From positions 806,001-870,000 of the forward strand of contig OZ037833.1 of assembly GCA_964035575.1 (NCBI GenBank): a stretch of 64,000 nt of DNA, read 5' to 3'. Origin of the DNA: Rhynchopus sp. YZ270_cl-10. Its lineage: Eukaryota; Euglenozoa; Diplonemea; Diplonemida; Diplonemidae. Both the position numbers and the translations under genes were made by a program. The notes below the pieces were generated by a model. The model ran no database searches. It was not told the origin of the DNA and was given only the letters and a program-made list of their open reading frames with translations. How positions within the stretch are numbered: position 1 is the first letter of the stretch; the number at the start of each line of letters is the position of its first letter. Below, piece after piece: positions 21,321-32,504 of this stretch.

Positions 21321-21960
21321 GGTGGATTAACGTTGCTGTGGAGATAATGTAGTGGAGCAGCAGTAGAGTCGGGGTTCAAGAGAGACGCCGCAATCCAAGC
21401 TAGCAATAACCCCTGTGTTGTCGACGTGGACAGTCACGGCGCGGTTCGGCAGACAAGTTGCCAGCAGGGTGGCAGCATAAATACTGCATACAGTTCCTTC
21501 TTCCCTTCCCTGCCAAATCAAACCTAGTCTATGTCGCATTCTGACATCCAGAGGAGTCGGACATCGGTAGTCCCAGTGCGTGGACCAGCCCCTAAGCACA
21601 GCGATGAGGCATCACCAGAAAAGCATACTCTGCTCCTAGGTGAGGTCCAAAGTGTTGAGAAGTCGCCATATTAGTGATCCATTTTGGAGCCATGTTAATT
21701 GTCCTCTCAACGAGGTTTACATGAAGGCCAACATCAGAACCCTCAGTTTGTAGTGGTGAGACTTCGTCCAACGTCAAGCTGTAGTGATACGCGCACCAGG
21801 TGGATGTCTCTTCGTGTTGCTGTGAAGAGAATATAGCGGAGCGGTAGTAGAGCCGGGGTTCAAGAGAGACGTCGCAATCATTACCATCCAAGCTAGCAAG
21901 AACCCCTGTGTTGCCGATGTGGATAGTCACGGCGCAGTTCGGCAGAAAAGAAGCCAGCAA
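21321..21960. repeat. Pair of related ~155-bp segments
   Basis: Segments at 21,321-21,480 and 21,805-21,960 share most of their sequence in the same orientation. A further related pair, containing CTACGCGTCGTTTCTGATCC, lies near 22,285-22,326 and 24,645-24,690. I see no credible gene. Confidence 0.55.
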
Positions 21961-23035
21961 GGCGACAGCCGCCCATACTGCCTGTTGGTAAATGCAACAA
22001 AAGTCAAACAACCTCCTGCCTATGACGCATCAGCGTAGATGCTGGTAACTTTGACACGTTATGACGTCTAGCTCCCATAGATAAATCCTGTCCTTTGCAG
22101 CACTCTGTCCTCCAGAGAAGCACGGGACGTAGTAGGACATCAGAGTCCCAGTGTGTGGACAAGCCACAAACCTCTCAACGAGGCTCACATGAAGGCCTGC
22201 AACAGAACCCTCAGTTATAGTGGTGAGACTTCTCCCAACGTCAACCTGTAACAAGTGCATAGTGCTCTGAAGCGTGAAGATGCCTCTACGCGTCGTTTCT
22301 GATCCTGCGAAAACTACGCTATCCAACCAAAAGAATTGTACCGCCTCTACTGAGTGAACGCTTTCCGCTTCAAGAGTAGATGAGACAGCTTAACCGGCTG
22401 AGGAGCAGGTCTGTATCCCATGGGGAGTCTGCGCATTTGGAATGTACGGTTCCGAAGAGGGTCGAGCCTTGATGTGCAAGCCAAACTGCAAAAGGACTAA
22501 GCTCGAAAACCGAGCTCCTGAAAATAGCAGTTGGTCAGAGCATATCCCTGATCGTTGCACACAGCAGGGTCTCGTTGATGTAGCACTGTTCGGGAGCTGT
22601 GTCTTCAGCTGTTGGAGAAATAGGTAACCTCGCCTTCTGTAACAGGAGGCAAGACGGGAAAGTGTGTAGTGTTGTAAATATGGGTAGCGTTGGTGAAGGG
22701 AAGTCGATGAGGCGCAGACGACAGTAGGTCAGTTCTGGCATCCATATCTCGAAGTGCTGGTTGGGAGCCTTATGGGAGCTGGAAGGGTTGGTGAAGATAG
22801 TGGAAGGAAGGTCGTGGGTCGTGTGTTGGTAGTCTTGTGTCACTTGGGGTCCGTGTCCTTCGGCGCCTCCTTCCGCTGATTCTTGTGAGACGCGGGGTTC
22901 CCAAAAACCTGGCCACCTCCGATCTTCTCCTGCTTTAGCTTTTATCTGCGGCATTCGTGGCATCCTGGTAAGCGACCACTGCTCCCATGTCCACGAAGCG
23001 GCGATGGACAAGCCCTAAAGCGTTACAACCAGCCA

Positions 23036-24500
23036 CTAAACGTGGACAACAAAGCATTATAACAAGTAACTAAGCATGGACAGGCCACTCCTCGTGGACA
23101 AGTCGCTGAACGTGGACAAGCCACTCATCGTGGACAAGTCACTAAGTGCTACATTTGCGTAACTAAGGACAGGCCACTCCTCGTGGCCAAGTCATTGGGC
23201 GTGGACAAGCCACTAAGCGTTACATTTGAGTAATTAAGGACAGGTCCTCGTGGACAAGTCACTGAGCGTGGACAAGTGTTACATTTGAGTAACTAAGGAC
23301 AGGTCACTAAGTGTTACATTGAGTAACTAGGGACAGGCCACTCATCGTGGACAAGTCACTGAGTGTGGACAAGCCACTAAGTGTTACATTTGAGTAACTA
23401 AGGACAAGCCACTGCTCGTGGACAAGTCACTGGGCGTGGACAAGCCACTAAGTGTCACATTTGAGTAACTAAAGACAAGCCACTCCTCGTGGACAAGTCA
23501 CTGAGCGTGGACAAGCCACTAAGTGTTACATTTGAGTAACTAAAGACAAGCCACTCCTCGTGGACAAGTCACTGGGCGTGGACAAGCCACTAAGTGTTAC
23601 ATTTGAGTAACTAAGGACAGGCCACTGCACGTGGACAAGTCACTGAGCGTGGACAAGCCACTAAGTGTTACATTTGAGTAACTAAAGACAAGCCACTCCT
23701 CGTGGACAAGTCATTGGGCGTGGACAAGCCACTAAGTGTTACATTTGAGTAACTAAGGACAAGCCACTAAGTGTTACATTTGAGTAACTAAGGACAGGCC
23801 ACTGCACGTGGACAAGTCACTGGGCGTGGACAAGCCACTAAGTGTTACATTTGAGTAACTAGTTACATTAAAGCAACTAAGGACAAGCCACTGCACGTGG
23901 ACAAGTCACTGGGCGTGGACAAGCCACTAAGTGTCACATTTGAGTAACTAGTTACATTAAAGCAACTAAGGACAAGCCACTGCACGTGGACAAGTCACTG
24001 GGCGTGGACAAGCCACTAAGTGTCACATTTGAGTAACTAGTTACATTAAAGCAACTAAGGACAAGCCACTGCACGTGGACAAGTCACTGGGCGTGGACAA
24101 GCCACTAAGTGTCACATTTGAGTAACTAGTTACATTAAAGCAACTAAGGACAAGCCACTGCACGTGGACAAGTCATTGGGCGTGGACAAGCCACTAAGTG
24201 TTACATTTGAGTAACTAAGGACAAGCCACTAAGTGTTACATTTGAGTAACTAAGGACAGGCCACTGCACGTGGACAAGTCACTGGGCGTGGACAAGCCAC
24301 TAAGTGTTACATTTGAGTAACTAGTTACATTAAAGCAACTAAGGACAAGCCACTGCACGTGGACAAGTCACTGGGCGTGGACAAGCCACTAAGTGTCACA
24401 TTTGAGTAACTAGTTACATTAAAGCAACTAAGGACAAGCCACTGCACGTGGACAAGTCATTGGGCGTGGACAAGCCACTAAGTGTTACATTTGAGTAACT
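23036..24500. repeat. Minisatellite, ~71-bp unit with a ~90-bp variant
   Basis: About 18-20 tandem units combine GTGGACAAGCCACTAAGTG, ACATTTGAGTAACTAAGGAC and GTGGACAAGTCACTG. In the right half a longer unit carries an added TAGTTACATTAAAGCAA, giving a higher-order pattern. No coding role is apparent. Confidence 0.85.
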
Positions 24501-24689
24501 TGGGGATTGACCCCATGGATGGGAACAGACTCGTCGTCTGTGTTACCGACCAACTCTGTGGCGGCCATTCGAAGCACTGGTGCCCCCTGACGGATGGCAT
24601 AACAGCACGGGGGGCACCAGTGCTGTTAAGAAACAAGAAGATGCCTCTACGCGTCGTTTCTGATCCTGCAAAAACTACGTTATCCATTT

Positions 24690-24876
24690 TGTTTGTGCGC
24701 TCAAAGCCGGGAAAACAAAAAGGTGAAAAAATGTGTTAAACTGAAGTACGGTTGTTGTGGTTAATTGAGTACTCAAAGAAAACAAGCAAGCTTCTGTTTT
24801 TTTTCAATCCGTTTTGTTTGCCCTGCAGCGCTGCCTCCAATCTTTTTAGAATTGACAACAAGTTGTTTTATCAAAA
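24690..24876. repeat. ~185-bp direct repeat, right copy
   Basis: This is the partner of 20,655-20,838. It is followed immediately by the large palindrome. Confidence 0.75.
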
Positions 24877-24879
24877 AAA

Positions 24880-25727
24880 ATAGTGAAAAAACGGCTTTTT
24901 TCACGTTTTGGCCACTTTGGGCAAAATAGCGATTTTTCGAGAAAAAAATCAAAAACCGGGATATTTTTTGACATCACAAAGCCTCCTTTGGCACAAATAT
25001 ACCCCAAAAGTGGCCTGTGAGTCCATTCCAACCTGTTTTGGACATATTTGACACTTTTGGAAGTGTTTTTTTGGTGTTTTTAGGTCAAAAAAATGCCCAA
25101 GACGTCCCCAAGACATCCCCAAGACACTTTGCACACCCCCTGTTACGGTCATATTTTTTTCGTTTTTTTGCCTGAAACCCCCAAAATACCCCTCCCGGAC
25201 CCCACATAGTCCCGAATATCCATCACACACCCACTCAGAGTGAGTAGAAGCACCCCAAAAAAAATATTTTTTAAAGCCCTAAAATTGTGCTTCAGTTTCG
25301 GCAGCATCCATGTTGAAGTTGAAGGGCTTTAAAAAATATTTTTTTTGGGGTGCTTCTACTCACTCTGAGTGGGTGTGTGATGGATATTCGGGACTATGTG
25401 GGGTCCGGGAGGGGTATTTTGGGGGTTTCAGGCAAAAAAACGAAAAAAATATGACCGTAACAGGGGGTGTGCAAAGTGTCTTGGGGATGTCTTGGGGACG
25501 TCTTGGGCATTTTTTTGACCTAAAAACACCAAAAAAACACTTCCAAAAGTGTCAAATATGTCCAAAACAGGTTGGAATGGACTCACAGGCCACTTTTGGG
25601 GTATATTTGTGCCAAAGGAGGCTTTGTGATGTCAAAAAATATCCCGGTTTTTGATTTTTTTCTCGAAAAATCGCTATTTTGCCCAAAGTGGCCAAAACGT
25701 GAAAAAAGCCGTTTTTTCACTATTTTT
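24880..25727. repeat. Large near-perfect palindrome (~400-bp arms)
   Basis: The arms at about 24,880-25,279 and 25,319-25,727 are inverted copies around a ~40-bp spacer. They form the right third of the composite element and could extrude as a cruciform. A diverged copy of the arm end lies at about 44,541-44,646. Confidence 0.8.
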
Positions 25728-25951
25728 TTCCATTTTTTTGTATTCTGGGGTGGCTTCTGGGTCGTTTTTCGACCCACAGGCCCCCTGTGACCCACTCTGA
25801 GGGTGTTTTTCACCCGCAGTTGCCTTGGAGATGACCAGATAATGCCAAATGAATTTTCCGTGCGCAAAAAATGGCTGGAGTCGTACCCCCTACCCCCCCC
25901 CCCCCCCCCCCCCTCTCACACTGTACTATTCCACCGTCATAATCATAACTA

Positions 25952-28132
25952 TCAGTCCCCCTCACTCTCATTGTAGCTAGACGAACCTGACACACTTACG
26001 GTATCGGGTGACGCTGGCGGTGACCCGCTGGCCTGCGGTGGTGTATCCTTCCCAGCACGCACCCCCCCTCTCGCCTCTACACTACTCTCCTGCGCGGTGC
26101 TTTCATTATCGCCACTGGTGGTGGTACTGTTCGCCTCCTCCTCTGTGTCGCTGCTGTGCTCAGAAGAGCCTTCTAGGGGAGGTGCAGTGTTTCCTTCTAA
26201 GGCACTACTGCTTACGTCCCCATCACCATCCCCGTCTGCTTCTCTCGGTGTGTTCGAATCGGTCTCAAAGCCTGCCCTTTTTGATGTCCCAAAAGCAACC
26301 ATCGCCGTAGGTAGTATTGCGAAAGACTCCCTCAGACTCTCCAGCACAGAGGTGACCCTCTCTGCTGCTAGGTCCCGTTCTACCTCGCCCATATGTACGG
26401 CAAAGAGAGACGCGGTAGGGGTGCTATAGGCTATCACTTTGGTCGTAAAATTTGGGTCAATTTCGAGTTGAAGAGAAGCGAGAAACCCTTGAACAACAGA
26501 ACGAAGCTGAACACAAACCGGGCGAAGGGAGAACTGAAAATCTCGCTTCCACCTGGCAAGATGGTGTGAGGTGATCATATAGCAGGTGTCCTCAATGTCT
26601 TGCTTAAGGGTAACTGCGTTTTCAGATACTCGAAAATACCCCGCGCAGACAGCATTGCGCAGCAACTTCCACCTCTCTGGGGAGGTTTGCGGATGCACGG
26701 TTCTCTGTCGGAGTTCCTGAACAGAGTCGTGGATGATTTTGTTGCATGCAAGCAGCTTTTTGATCGCACGGCCCTTCTTTTCGTCGGCCACCATCGTTCT
26801 CTTGCGTCGTACTATACCCGGCTCGATGACACTGAATCTCGTCTCCCTAGGTGAGGTGCCACAGAAGCTGTCCTCTTGCGCCTCGGGGAGGTGGTGATAC
26901 TTCAGACCAAGGTTGAGTGCGACTAACAGATCGCTGGTACGTCCGACAGCGAAGACACGCACGCCGGTGATCCCGAGGAGAATGAGCTTGCTCTGTCGGT
27001 CGATCTTAAACTGAACCACCATCCTCGAGATGTAGTGCTTGGTCCCCTTCTGTGCCTGCGAGTTGAGTGCAAAGTGATCGGCTATGCTCTTACACGCCTT
27101 CTTCACCTTATCCTTCAAGAGATGACTCAGGTTTATCTCGCGTGACAGATGCGGGGGACCATCGAAGGTGACGGCACGTTCGGTGAGGGGAAGGCTTTCG
27201 TCGTTCAGCTTATGTCGGTTCTGTGGTGAATATTATATTTCCCAACCCAACAATGATAAAGCGTGAAGATTTGCTAAGAAGAATAAATTTGAGGTTTTTT
27301 TTGTGAGGCACTCAAAACGAGTGTGCCGGATCTGTGGAGGCACAGTGTTATCAACACCCCCCAGTCTTTTTCCTACGCTTCCAAGGGGGGGGAAAGTAGA
27401 GTTGAAATACAAAGCCCTCTCGCGATAGTGTACCTAAAAAACCGGCTGTACCGTGGGTGGGCACCCAACCATGCAGTCCTACATCCATTTCGTGGTTTAG
27501 ATCTGATAAAAGATAAAATGGTAACTTCTACATACCCTCCTCCTCTCGATCATGCATTTGATCCCAGAGGTCCACACCGCCTGGATGACGTCGTTGTGCA
27601 CACCATTCTGCGGCTGCACCCACTGCTGTATCGTGCACGAGCCTTTCCCTCTATTGCGCGAGAAGAGGAAGAGCCGTAGAGAGGCCTTCGTTAGGTACAT
27701 CACATTTGTCACCTCTTTGCCTTTGTGGTGGCCGCGGGCGGTGTAGGTGCCGACGATGTCGGTGTCCGATTTTCCTGCCGAGAATGAGGCATCAATCTTC
27801 TGTGTATCCACCTTGTCACGTTTGATGTTGCCACGAAGCTGTCTTTGCCGTGTTCCATCCGCAAGCACAGTGGTCTCATATTCGTCTTCATAGCGGTACC
27901 ACCCCTTTGGAATGTTGTTCTCCCATACGACAGTGTCCGCAATCTGGCGGAGCAAACACTGCTCTCCATCTAGCTCCGGTCTTGACACCCTATGTGTCAT
28001 ACACCAATGTCCAGTCCCCTCCCACAACACATTGTATAAATGGGTCAAGGGCTGTGACTCTAAACTGTGCGTCTCATACCCCCTATTATGCAACTGCTGG
28101 TTGATCTGCTGTTTCAGCTTTTGGCTGTACAT
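25952..28132 (-). CDS. Two-exon gene, conserved-looking protein of unknown function
   Basis: Exon 1 (27,536-28,132, ATG at 28,130-28,132) encodes 199 residues ending ...CMIERRR. Exon 2 (25,952-27,220) continues in phase 0 with NRHKLNDESLPLTERAVTFD and encodes 422 more, giving a joint product of ~621 aa. The ERR-NRHKL...ERAVTF junction reads as one continuous motif, which supports the splice. Exon 1 has an aromatic-rich globular part. Exon 2 starts with a probable beta-rich domain (QFKIDRQSKLILLGITGVRV), and its last ~140 residues are Ser/Asp/Glu-rich and disordered. The motif pattern reminds me of uncharacterised protist proteins, but I cannot name the family. A T-rich tract just upstream of the ATG, and TACAG within the first codons, leave open a further 5' exon or trans-splice site. 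Confidence 0.7.
27221..27535 (-). other. Spliceosomal intron of the two-exon gene
   Basis: The 315-nt intron has donor GTATGT and acceptor TTCACCACAG on the minus strand. It contains stops in the exon frame. It also holds a ~90-bp segment similar to 19,480-19,575. Confidence 0.75.
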
Positions 28133-28795
28133 TTTTTTGGAAAAAAAAGAAGAAAAAAAAGAAGAAAAAAAAAAAAAAAAACGATAGATTTAGCAAAGAT
28201 TTACCATTGTAGAAGAGGGCTTCTTGTAGGGAAAGAAAAAATAAACTGTGTGGCTTTGTGTAATAATATATAGGTAATATGTAGGGGGTAGAGAGAGGGG
28301 TAGAGAGAGGGGTAGAGAGAGGGGTAGAGAGAGAGGGAGATATGCATTGAGTGTAGCGGAGAGAACAAATGAAGGGTTTTTTTTTTTGGGGGGTGTCTTC
28401 ACAAATACTCAAGTGCACGCGTGAGCCTAAAAGCTATATACTATGTAGGTTTTCAGAATGGCCTGACACAGCAGGATCACGAGAGCGCACTACACCTTCT
28501 ACGTGTGGTGGGGAGGTAAAATGGGAACTGGGCGACGAACAATGGAGCAGACAAGTGGCAGCAGCATTGCGTTTGACAACAACACAACAACACACTGTGT
28601 CCGTTCACAGTCCGCACAAAACTTTATAACTGTACAAAAGCAAAAAAAAAAAAAATAAAAAGCTTGAAAAGCGAACAACACAAAAAAAAATTCAACTTTG
28701 ACTGAGAATCATATCAATCAAACCAAACAACACAACCACTGCTTGCAGCAGGCCTCCTTGACCTGCAGCAGGGTTGCATCAATACGTCAGACACT
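28133..28795. other. Spacer between the two-exon gene and the array
   Basis: It contains a T/C-rich tract on the minus strand (28,133-28,182), a short tandem repeat of GGGTAGAGAGA (28,285-28,340), and the 3' flank of array copy 1. That flank is shared with copy 2 from about 28,624 onward. No gene was seen. Confidence 0.5.
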
Positions 28796-29980
28796 TCACT
28801 GGGAACGGTACTTCTTCGACACAGCACGTGTCGCAGTCGCGAAGGCCTCCTTGCGGGGAAGGCCAGACTTCATGGCAGCCGTGTACTCAGCGGGGAAGTG
28901 CTTCTTCGTGAAGAGCGCGTACTTGGTAGCAGGCTTCTTCAGGCTCTGGCGGATGTCGGTCCTCTTGGCCAAGTTCTTTGCTGCCTCGGCCCCGAGCACT
29001 CCACGCTGCTGGGCGGAGAGTGCTGCCCACTTCGTGTTCACATCCTTCAGGGTCAGCTTCGTTCCCATCATCGTCTTCTGGACGAACAGGGTGCGTGCGG
29101 AGACAGGTCCGCTCGATGCGATCTTGGCCTTCTTGGCCTTCTTCTCGTTGACACGAGCCTTGAGGGCAGCCTTCTTGTCTTTGGCAGCCTGTCTCTTCTT
29201 CGCCAGACGAGCCTTGAGGGCAGCCTTCTTGGCCTTCTGAACCTGCTTTGCCTTGGCAACACGAGCCCTGAGAGCAGCCTTCTTGGCCTTCTTGACCTGC
29301 TTTGCCTTGGCAACACGAGCCTTGAGAGCAGCCTTCTTTGCCTTCTTGACCTGCTTTGCCTTGGAAACACGAGCCTTCAGGGCGGCTTTCTTGGCCTTGT
29401 GAGCAGCCTTCTTGTCCTTCTTGACCTGTGCCTTCTTCGCAACACGAGCCTTAAGAGCAGCCTTCTTGGCCTTGACAGCCTGTGCCTTCTTCGCAACACG
29501 AGCCTTCAGGGCAGCCTTCTTGGCCTTGACAGCCTGTGCCTTCTTCGCAACACGAGCCTTCAGGGCAGCCTTCTTGGCCTTGACAGCCTGTGCCTTCTTC
29601 GCAACACGAGCCTTAAGAGCAGCCTTCTTGGCCTTGACAGCCTGTGCCTTCTTCGCAACACGAGCCTTAAGAGCAGCCTTCTTGGCAGACTTGTTCGCCT
29701 TCTTCACAATCTTCTTCACCTTCTTTGCCTTCTTTGCCTGCACCTTCTTGGCCTTCTTCACAACCTTCTTGGCTGCCTTCTTCACAACCTTCTTCGCGAC
29801 CTTCTTCACTGCCTTCTTGGCCGGCTTCACCTTCTTGGCAGACACCTTCTTCGACGCAGACTTCTTCGCCACAGGCTTCTTTGCTGCCTTGGTCACCTTG
29901 CTGCGCATCTGCACGGCACCCACCTGCACAGCAGGGAGCACGAACTTCGCCTGGCGCGCAATGGAACGAAGAGACATCAT
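28796..29980 (-). CDS. Mitochondrial HMG/H1-like Lys/Ala-rich protein, array copy 1
   Basis: 394 aa. The N-terminus MMSLRSIARQAKFVL is Arg/Ser-rich, amphipathic and free of acid, like a mitochondrial presequence, ending near QMRSK. Residues ~30-285 are Lys/Ala repeats of ~18 residues (KKAALKARVAKKAQAVKA) like histone H1 tails. The last 106 residues fit two degenerate HMG boxes: SARTLF...KWAALSAQQRG, then KPATKYALFTKKHFPAEY...VSKKYRSQ. The architecture recalls kinetoplast-associated and TFAM/Abf2-type proteins that compact mitochondrial DNA; that role is inferred. ATG is at 29,978-29,980 behind a TATATA. The long plus-strand frame opposite is a by-product of Lys/Ala codons. Confidence 0.85.
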   Translation of the reverse strand: MMSLRSIARQAKFVLPAVQVGAVQMRSKVTKAAKKPVAKKSASKKVSAKKVKPAKKAVKKVAKKVVKKAAKKVVKKAKKVQAKKAKKVKKIVKKANKSAKKAALKARVAKKAQAVKAKKAALKARVAKKAQAVKAKKAALKARVAKKAQAVKAKKAALKARVAKKAQAVKAKKAALKARVAKKAQVKKDKKAAHKAKKAALKARVSKAKQVKKAKKAALKARVAKAKQVKKAKKAALRARVAKAKQVQKAKKAALKARLAKKRQAAKDKKAALKARVNEKKAKKAKIASSGPVSARTLFVQKTMMGTKLTLKDVNTKWAALSAQQRGVLGAEAAKNLAKRTDIRQSLKKPATKYALFTKKHFPAEYTAAMKSGLPRKEAFATATRAVSKKYRSQ

Positions 29981-30005
29981 TTTGAAGTGTGAAGGGTGTG
30001 GCGGG

Positions 30006-30163
30006 TATATAATGTGGTGGAACTATGGTGGTGGGGGTGGGTTGTGCTGTGTCGGGTTGGGCTATTCAAAAAGTTGTGAAATGCAGGGGGGTTGTTTTCT
30101 TGTATTTGAAGTATCGAAGATACTCCGCACTGTGCGGCCTTTGAGACTAACGAACCAATGAAG
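30006..30163 (-). promoter_or_regulatory. Promoter of array copy 1
   Basis: TATATA lies at 30,006-30,011, 25 nt upstream of the ATG. Further up are two abutting perfect dyads, AGTATCGAAGATACT (30,110-30,124) and CCGCACTGTGCGG (30,125-30,137), then CCAAT near 30,154. All five copies keep these elements. Homology to the other copies stops just beyond CCAAT. Confidence 0.7.
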
Positions 30164-30454
30164 GCTTTCAACAAACTCTCTTCTTAGACACTCAAAGAGA
30201 ATGAAAGCCACAAAACAAAGAAATGGCCACTGGAAATATAATTGCATTTGTCCCACACGTGAGCCTAAAAGCTACATACTATTTAGGTTTTCAGAATAAA
30301 ATAATTAAAACCGCGTTCGTCTTTTGTTTAGTTGGTACGCTACCCACGTCATACGCACTATCAGGCAGGGGGTTTTTATGGGTTACGTTTGGTTCTTTGT
30401 TCTTTTCGACATACAAATAAAAACAAAAACTTTCACTTTTTTTTTTAGTAGTAT
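30164..30454. other. Spacer upstream of array copy 1
   Basis: This is unique AT-rich sequence without a recognisable gene. It ends at the TSD TAGTAT of the next element. Confidence 0.4.
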
Positions 30455-31346
30455 CATGGCTTCATAAATATATTCAATATTTTTTTTCACGTTTTTTTCA
30501 ATATCAATACATTGATCAATATCACGTAGGAAATTTTCAATATATTGACACTTTTACCGTGTAAATTTCCCATTCAATATTTGCAAATATTGATCAATAT
30601 ATTGATCAATATATTGACACTTTCCTTCACACAATGGTCTTGCGCCCCTTGGAAACTGGGTCTGCATCTTCCAACCTCACACAACTACATAAAAACATGC
30701 CCGAGTTGAGGCACAAAAAAATTGCCCCAATTTCCAGGACTGGTAATTGAACTTCGGACCAAAAAATGCAAAAAATATGGCGACTTGTGTGATACCAACT
30801 CTGACAAAAGGGAAGACACCCTTCTTCAGAAGCCAGGTAGAGAATGCTGTTCCCCACCCCCTCTCACTGTCCGCGTAGCCCCCACTAAGGAGCCATCTGA
30901 TGCCACAAGGCAAGTCGCTCCCCCGCGATGGCATTGAATGGCACGTGCGCGTTTACGAACTGAACCATGATTGCCCTTAGAGTCCCACGGTAACACGTGC
31001 AAAATCATAGAGTTTTTTTGGCTGTTAAAAAGGCTGGGGTATGAAGACCACAAGAAGAGGTCGCGTGATTCGTCGAGCGGTTGTGAACCGCCTCCGTTCT
31101 CTTACGGTACGGAACACCCACCTCCTACCCTTTGCATGAGCTCGACTGCGTTTTAGCACGTTTCAACTACTCTTTTCTCTCGTTCTGTACCCAGAACAAC
31201 CTCCTCTCCAAGCAGCAAACCCCACCCTGACCAGGGGAAGCCTCCTGGGCCCATAAGCGGAACTATTTACTCACTGATCCTCTCATAAAAAAAGACGTGT
31301 GGATGGATGGATTTTTCAAATGTATGTTCACAACTCTCATAAAAAA

Positions 31347-31371
31347 GTAGCGCACCATGCGCCTGCGGCGC
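31347..31371. repeat. Dispersed GC-hairpin repeat
   Basis: GTAGCGCACCATGCGC followed by CTGCGGCGC is a slightly diverged copy of a family seen at least ten times in the window. The GCGCC-TGC-GGCGC core can form a tight hairpin, here preceded by an A-run. Confidence 0.6.
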
Positions 31372-32057
31372 GGACAAAATTTGGTTTTGCGAATCCTAAA
31401 TATTTTTTGCTAGCTCGTGTGGTTGATGAGCGAGAACGAAACCAAATCGATCGCAACGCCTCGTACACTAGCTAAAACACCTGAATGGTCACAGAACACA
31501 ACGCAGTGCATGGTTTTGTGGGTTGTTTTTGCCCACAGAAGTACCCCTGCGCGGCCTAGACCTGGTTCTAGCACCCCAGAATCGCGTTTCCCAGTCCATA
31601 TAGCCGGGTATGGGCCCAAAAAACCACCCAAAAAGGCGAAAATCCCGGTTTTTGGTGAAAAACGCCCGTTTTGCCCATAGGGACTTAAGGAACGCACGTT
31701 TCTAAATCATTTCCCACGTAAACTCGCGACACGAAAATAGGAATTAAAAACAAATCTCTCACAGATCTGATTTGGTGATTCGCATTTTTGAGGCCCAATC
31801 TTTCCAACGCCGAAAAAATCTTACACTTTGGTGCATTTTCGGGTGGGTGCACCAGGAGGGTACTGGGAGGGCAGCAACCTTAAAAACCTAAACACAAGTG
31901 TTTAGGAATTACGAGCGGTAGCCCACAGCTCTACCCTATCCATGATATAGTTTGGCTGTGATAATGTGCGATTTATGGCACAATCTTTGAAATGTTGCGC
32001 ACATGGTTTCAACAGAAAAGTTTGACCCTTTGCCTCTCCACTCTGTGGCTGGAAGGG

Positions 32058-32287
32058 AGCTGAGAATAAGCCGGGTCCCGGGTACTGTCCCAGGACTAGA
32101 ACTAGGACGGGTACTGGGCACTGGGTACAGTCCCAGTCCTAGGGACTGGGAATACCCCTCCATTCCCCACCCTCCCGCGCCCGGGTCCCTGACCCGCTTT
32201 CAGGCGTTTTCACAGCGTTTTCGACATATTGTGCCCAGTCCCACTGAGAATAACCGGGTCCCGGGTCCCCAAGTCTTATTCTCAGCT
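32058..32287. mobile_element. Small inverted-repeat element, AGCTGAGAATAAG ends
   Basis: The 230-bp segment is bounded by AGCTGAGAATAAG and its complement, with repeated CCGGGTCCCGGG inside each end. I did not find a clear target duplication. It is probably a miniature element nested in the 2.0-kb element. Confidence 0.5.
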
Positions 32288-32504
32288 ATGGCCTCCCGTC
32301 AAGGAAAAAGCAGGCACTGCAACGTCAATATTCAATAATATGATCAATATTTCAATATTATTGAAATATTGACAGTTTTCAGTCAATATTATTGACACTT
32401 TCAATATTCAATCAATAATATTCATCACCAAATCAATATATTGACGATATTCAATATATTTATGAAGCCATGTAGTATTAGTAGTTTTTTTAGTACCCAG
32501 TACC

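Larger units (their letters stand above)
20464..25890. mobile_element. 5.4-kb TA-flanked composite foldback element
   Basis: Inverted termini GGGGATACGACTCCAGCC (left) and GGGGGTACGACTCCAGCC (right, complement) extend with interruptions for ~170 bp. Each end is bordered by TA inside a C-tract, as expected of a TA-targeting (Tc1/mariner-like) insertion. The inside is composite: two ~185-bp direct repeats (20,655-20,838 and 24,690-24,876), related segments at 21,321-21,480 and 21,805-21,960, a minisatellite, and an 850-bp palindrome at the right. No transposase was recognised. It sits directly downstream of the stop of the two-exon gene. Confidence 0.65.
30455..32472. mobile_element. 2.0-kb element with CATGG termini and 6-bp TSD (CAT-family)
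   Basis: Inverted ends share CATGGCTTCATAAATATATT and are flanked by TAGTAT on both sides (30,449-30,454 and 32,473-32,478). Both subterminal regions are packed with the palindromic motif TCAATATATTGA and variants. The interior holds no recognised gene, so it is non-autonomous. A smaller inverted-repeat element lies inside at 32,058-32,287. Confidence 0.8.

Noticed and set aside
21321-22011. RNase H-like remnant (AVTVHVDNTGVIASLD-type stretches on the minus strand)
   Set aside because: Only a few residues around a possible acidic site; too short to assign to a retroelement, so left as a repeat pair.
22535-23011. 158-codon minus-strand frame next to the minisatellite
   Set aside because: No recognisable domain and it lies within a mobile-element interior; coding cannot be supported.
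23036-24500. CRISPR-like array
   Set aside because: Units are contiguous, with no unique spacers of constant size, and the setting is a eukaryotic mobile element.
28898-29992. Leu-rich plus-strand frame of 364 codons opposite array copy 1, with equivalents at 34,523, 36,300, 39,382 and 41,366
   Set aside because: It is the antisense of Lys/Ala codons (AAG/GCC), has no leader or domain, and the minus strand carries a coherent protein with promoter and HMG-like end.
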